Origin: an uncultured Bacteroidales bacterium
GTDB taxonomy: Bacteria; Bacteroidota; Bacteroidia; Bacteroidales; UBA932
Assembly: GCA_934725575.1 (NCBI GenBank)
Contig: CAKVCK010000001.1
Span: 1 to 64,000 of the forward strand
Reading direction: 5' to 3'
DNA length: 64,000 nucleotides
The translations under genes were made by a program, and so were the position numbers. Shown here in pieces: positions 62,099 to 64,000 of this stretch. The notes under the pieces were generated by a model that made no database searches, was not told the DNA's origin, and worked only from the letters and a program-made list of their open reading frames with translations. Position 1 is the stretch's first letter. The number at the start of each line of letters is the position of its first letter.

Positions 62099-64000
62099 GT
62101 TTCAGGAAGAGATACTTGCGGGCATCTCGCAGGACAGGCTCCCGGAGCCGAAACCTTATGACAAGACGATCAACCACGCCCCGAAGCGCAAGGACATCCT
62201 CACTGCCGAAGAGAAAGTGCTGGCGCTGAAGAACGCGCTGAGATATTTCCCGGCCAAGTTCCACGCCGAACTGGCGCCGGAGTTCGCCAAGGAACTCAAG
62301 GACTACGGACGCATCTACATGTACCGCTTCCGCCCGTCCTACGACATGTACGCCAGACCGATCGATGAATATCCTTGCCGGAGCCGCCAGGCCGCTGCCA
62401 TTATGGCGATGATCCAGAACAATCTGGATCCGAGGGTGGCGCAGCATCCGCACGAGCTGATCATCTACGGAGGCAACGGAGCAATATTCCAGAACTGGGC
62501 GCAGTACCGGCTGACGATGAAGTATTTGGCCGAGATGACCGACGAGCAGACACTCTCGATGTACTCCGGCCATCCGATGGGACTCTTCCCGAGCCACAAG
62601 GATGCGCCGAGGGTCGTAGTGACCAACGGAATGGTCATCCCGAACTATTCGAAGCAGGATGACTGGGAGAGGTTCAACGCGCTTGGAGTGTCACAGTACG
62701 GCCAGATGACCGCCGGATCGTACATGTACATCGGTCCCCAGGGGATCGTGCACGGAACGACAATCACGGTGATGAACGCGGCACGCAAGCAACTGAAAGC
62801 CAGAGGCATCGCAGGGACGAGGGAGAATATGAAGGGAATGCTATTCGTGACAGCCGGCCTGGGCGGAATGTCGGGAGCGCAGCCTAAGGCCGGAAATATC
62901 GCCGGGGTCGTGAGCGTCACAGCCGAGATCAATCCGCTCGCCGCCCGCAAGCGTTACGACCAAGGCTGGGTCGATGAGCTGCACGAGAATCTGGACGAGC
63001 TTATCCCGCGCATCCGAAAGGCGATGGAGAACAAGGAGACCGTCTCGCTGGCCTATGTGGGCAACGTCGTGGATCTCTGGGAGAGACTCGCGGCCGAGAA
63101 TATTCCTGTGGACCTCGGTTCGGACCAGACATCGCTCCACAATCCGTGGGCCGGAGGCTACTATCCTGTCGGACAGACATTTGAGGAGTCCGTCAAGATG
63201 ATGGCCGAGGAGCCGGAGAGATTCCGTGAGGCGGTACGCGCGTCGTTGAGGAGGCACGTCGCCGCCATCAACGAGCTGGCAGCCAAGGGAATGTACTTTT
63301 TTGACTACGGCAACGCCTTCCTCCTTGAATCCTCAAGGGCGGGAGCGGACATACTCAAGGCCGACGGCACCTTCCGCTATCCGTCCTACGTTCAGGACAT
63401 CATGGGGCCGCTCTACTTCGACTACGGTTTCGGCCCGTTCCGCTGGGTCTGCATGAGCGAGAGGCCGGAAGACCTCGCCAAGTCCGACGAGATAGCCGTG
63501 AATATTCTTAAAAAGGAATTGGAAACGGCTCCGGAAGAGATTCAGGGACAGCTGAACGACAATATTCATTGGATAGAGGAAGCCGGCAGGAACCATTTGG
63601 TGGTCGGTTCGCAGGCCCGCATCCTCTACGCCGACTGCGAGGGCAGGACCAAGATCGCCCTGGCCTTCAACAAGGCCATCCGCAAGGGTGAGATTTCAGC
63701 GCCGATCGTGCTTGGCCGCGACCATCACGACGTTTCCGGCACAGACTCCCCGTTCCGCGAGACATCCAACATCTACGACGGATCCCGGTTCACCGCCGAC
63801 ATGGCCATCCAGAACGTCATCGGTGACGGTTTCCGGGGAGCCACCTGGGTTTCCATCCACAACGGAGGCGGAGTCGGCTGGGGTGAGGTTATCAACGGAG
63901 GCTTCGGCATGGTGATCGACGGATCGGCTGATTCGGACAGGCACATCACCCGGATGCTGTTCTGGGACGTGAACAACGGAATAGCCCGCCGCAGCTGGGC
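62091..64000 (+). CDS. hutU: Urocanate hydratase, 3' end outside window
   Basis: Open from the ATG at 62091 to the window edge, 636 codons; the family is usually 550-680 aa, so nearly complete. Clear motifs: LIIYGGNGAIFQNWAQYRLT, MYSGHPMGLFPS, GPQGIVHGTTITV, the NAD-binding VTAGLGGMSGAQPKAG and PVDLGSDQTSLHNPW. The catalytic-loop region DIMGPLYFDYGFGPFRWVC is intact. It hydrates urocanate to imidazolone propionate. It overlaps ftcD, so the two are translationally coupled; hutI and hutH are probably further right. Confidence 0.95.
   Translation, partial: MDKFQEEILAGISQDRLPEPKPYDKTINHAPKRKDILTAEEKVLALKNALRYFPAKFHAELAPEFAKELKDYGRIYMYRFRPSYDMYARPIDEYPCRSRQAAAIMAMIQNNLDPRVAQHPHELIIYGGNGAIFQNWAQYRLTMKYLAEMTDEQTLSMYSGHPMGLFPSHKDAPRVVVTNGMVIPNYSKQDDWERFNALGVSQYGQMTAGSYMYIGPQGIVHGTTITVMNAARKQLKARGIAGTRENMKGMLFVTAGLGGMSGAQPKAGNIAGVVSVTAEINPLAARKRYDQGWVDELHENLDELIPRIRKAMENKETVSLAYVGNVVDLWERLAAENIPVDLGSDQTSLHNPWAGGYYPVGQTFEESVKMMAEEPERFREAVRASLRRHVAAINELAAKGMYFFDYGNAFLLESSRAGADILKADGTFRYPSYVQDIMGPLYFDYGFGPFRWVCMSERPEDLAKSDEIAVNILKKELETAPEEIQGQLNDNIHWIEEAGRNHLVVGSQARILYADCEGRTKIALAFNKAIRKGEISAPIVLGRDHHDVSGTDSPFRETSNIYDGSRFTADMAIQNVIGDGFRGATWVSIHNGGGVGWGEVINGGFGMVIDGSADSDRHITRMLFWDVNNGIARRSW

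Overview
The window is chromosomal DNA from a member of the Bacteroidales. Evidence: a SusC/SusD/surface-lipoprotein operon, promoters of the Bacteroidetes TAnnTTTG type, a formiminotransferase-cyclodeaminase/urocanase (hut) pair, and several gene families typical of gut and rumen Bacteroidales. The backbone is moderately GC-rich and unusually full of the hexamer GAATAT/ATATTC. Several accessory blocks are clearly AT-rich and lack that signature, so they look acquired. I cannot name genus or species.

Layout. 1-1.1 kb: a truncated gene on the minus strand at the left edge, then a non-coding 0.9-kb element bounded by 27-bp inverted repeats and full of regularly spaced palindromic sites. 1.1-27 kb, mostly ordinary chromosome: AAA-ATPase/PD-(D/E)XK protein, DMT transporter, Tex, ClC channel, hydrolase-like protein plus Gfo/Idh oxidoreductase, AAA+ ATPase, SusC-SusD-lipoprotein operon, duplicated-domain secreted protein, esterase/nucleotidase fusion, a kinase / dipeptide epimerase / transglutaminase cluster that fits muropeptide recycling, and a 969-aa protein of unknown function. 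27.3-57.1 kb, an accessory region bordered by a pair of diverged direct repeats. It holds locus A (CHAT remnant, HTH protein, caspase, ECF sigma factor, anti-sigma factor; minus strand), toxin-antitoxin and AAA-ATPase genes with remnants, locus B (caspase, sigma, anti-sigma, PPC-domain protein, trypsin-like protease, unknown protein, TPR-CHAT protease; plus strand), a 647-aa membrane-anchored orphan, an eroded IS transposase, a JAB-E2-E1 ubiquitin-like operon with two small membrane proteins, a TPR/retropepsin protein, an AbiEi/AbiEii-like operon with a phosphoesterase, and a third CHAT protein. 57.1-60.2 kb: repeats, a small unknown gene, a large GTAC-site array, and a LytTR regulator with a membrane-anchored phosphodiester-glycosidase-like protein. 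60.4-64 kb: ftcD and hutU of histidine degradation; hutU runs off the window.

How they may work together. Loci A and B combine an ECF sigma/anti-sigma pair with caspase and CHAT proteases (plus a trypsin-like protease in B). The proteases all carry signal peptides, so this looks like a periplasmic proteolytic cascade coupled to transcription, not a cytoplasmic suicide system. Nearby, arrays of GTAC boxes with alternating ~22/28-bp spacing (50-bp period) stand directly upstream of the third CHAT gene, the TPR/retropepsin gene and the LytTR gene. This suggests one LytTR regulon that also controls secreted proteases. These two linked protease/regulator modules are the most likely undescribed biology here. 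The JAB-E2-E1 operon is a second strong candidate.
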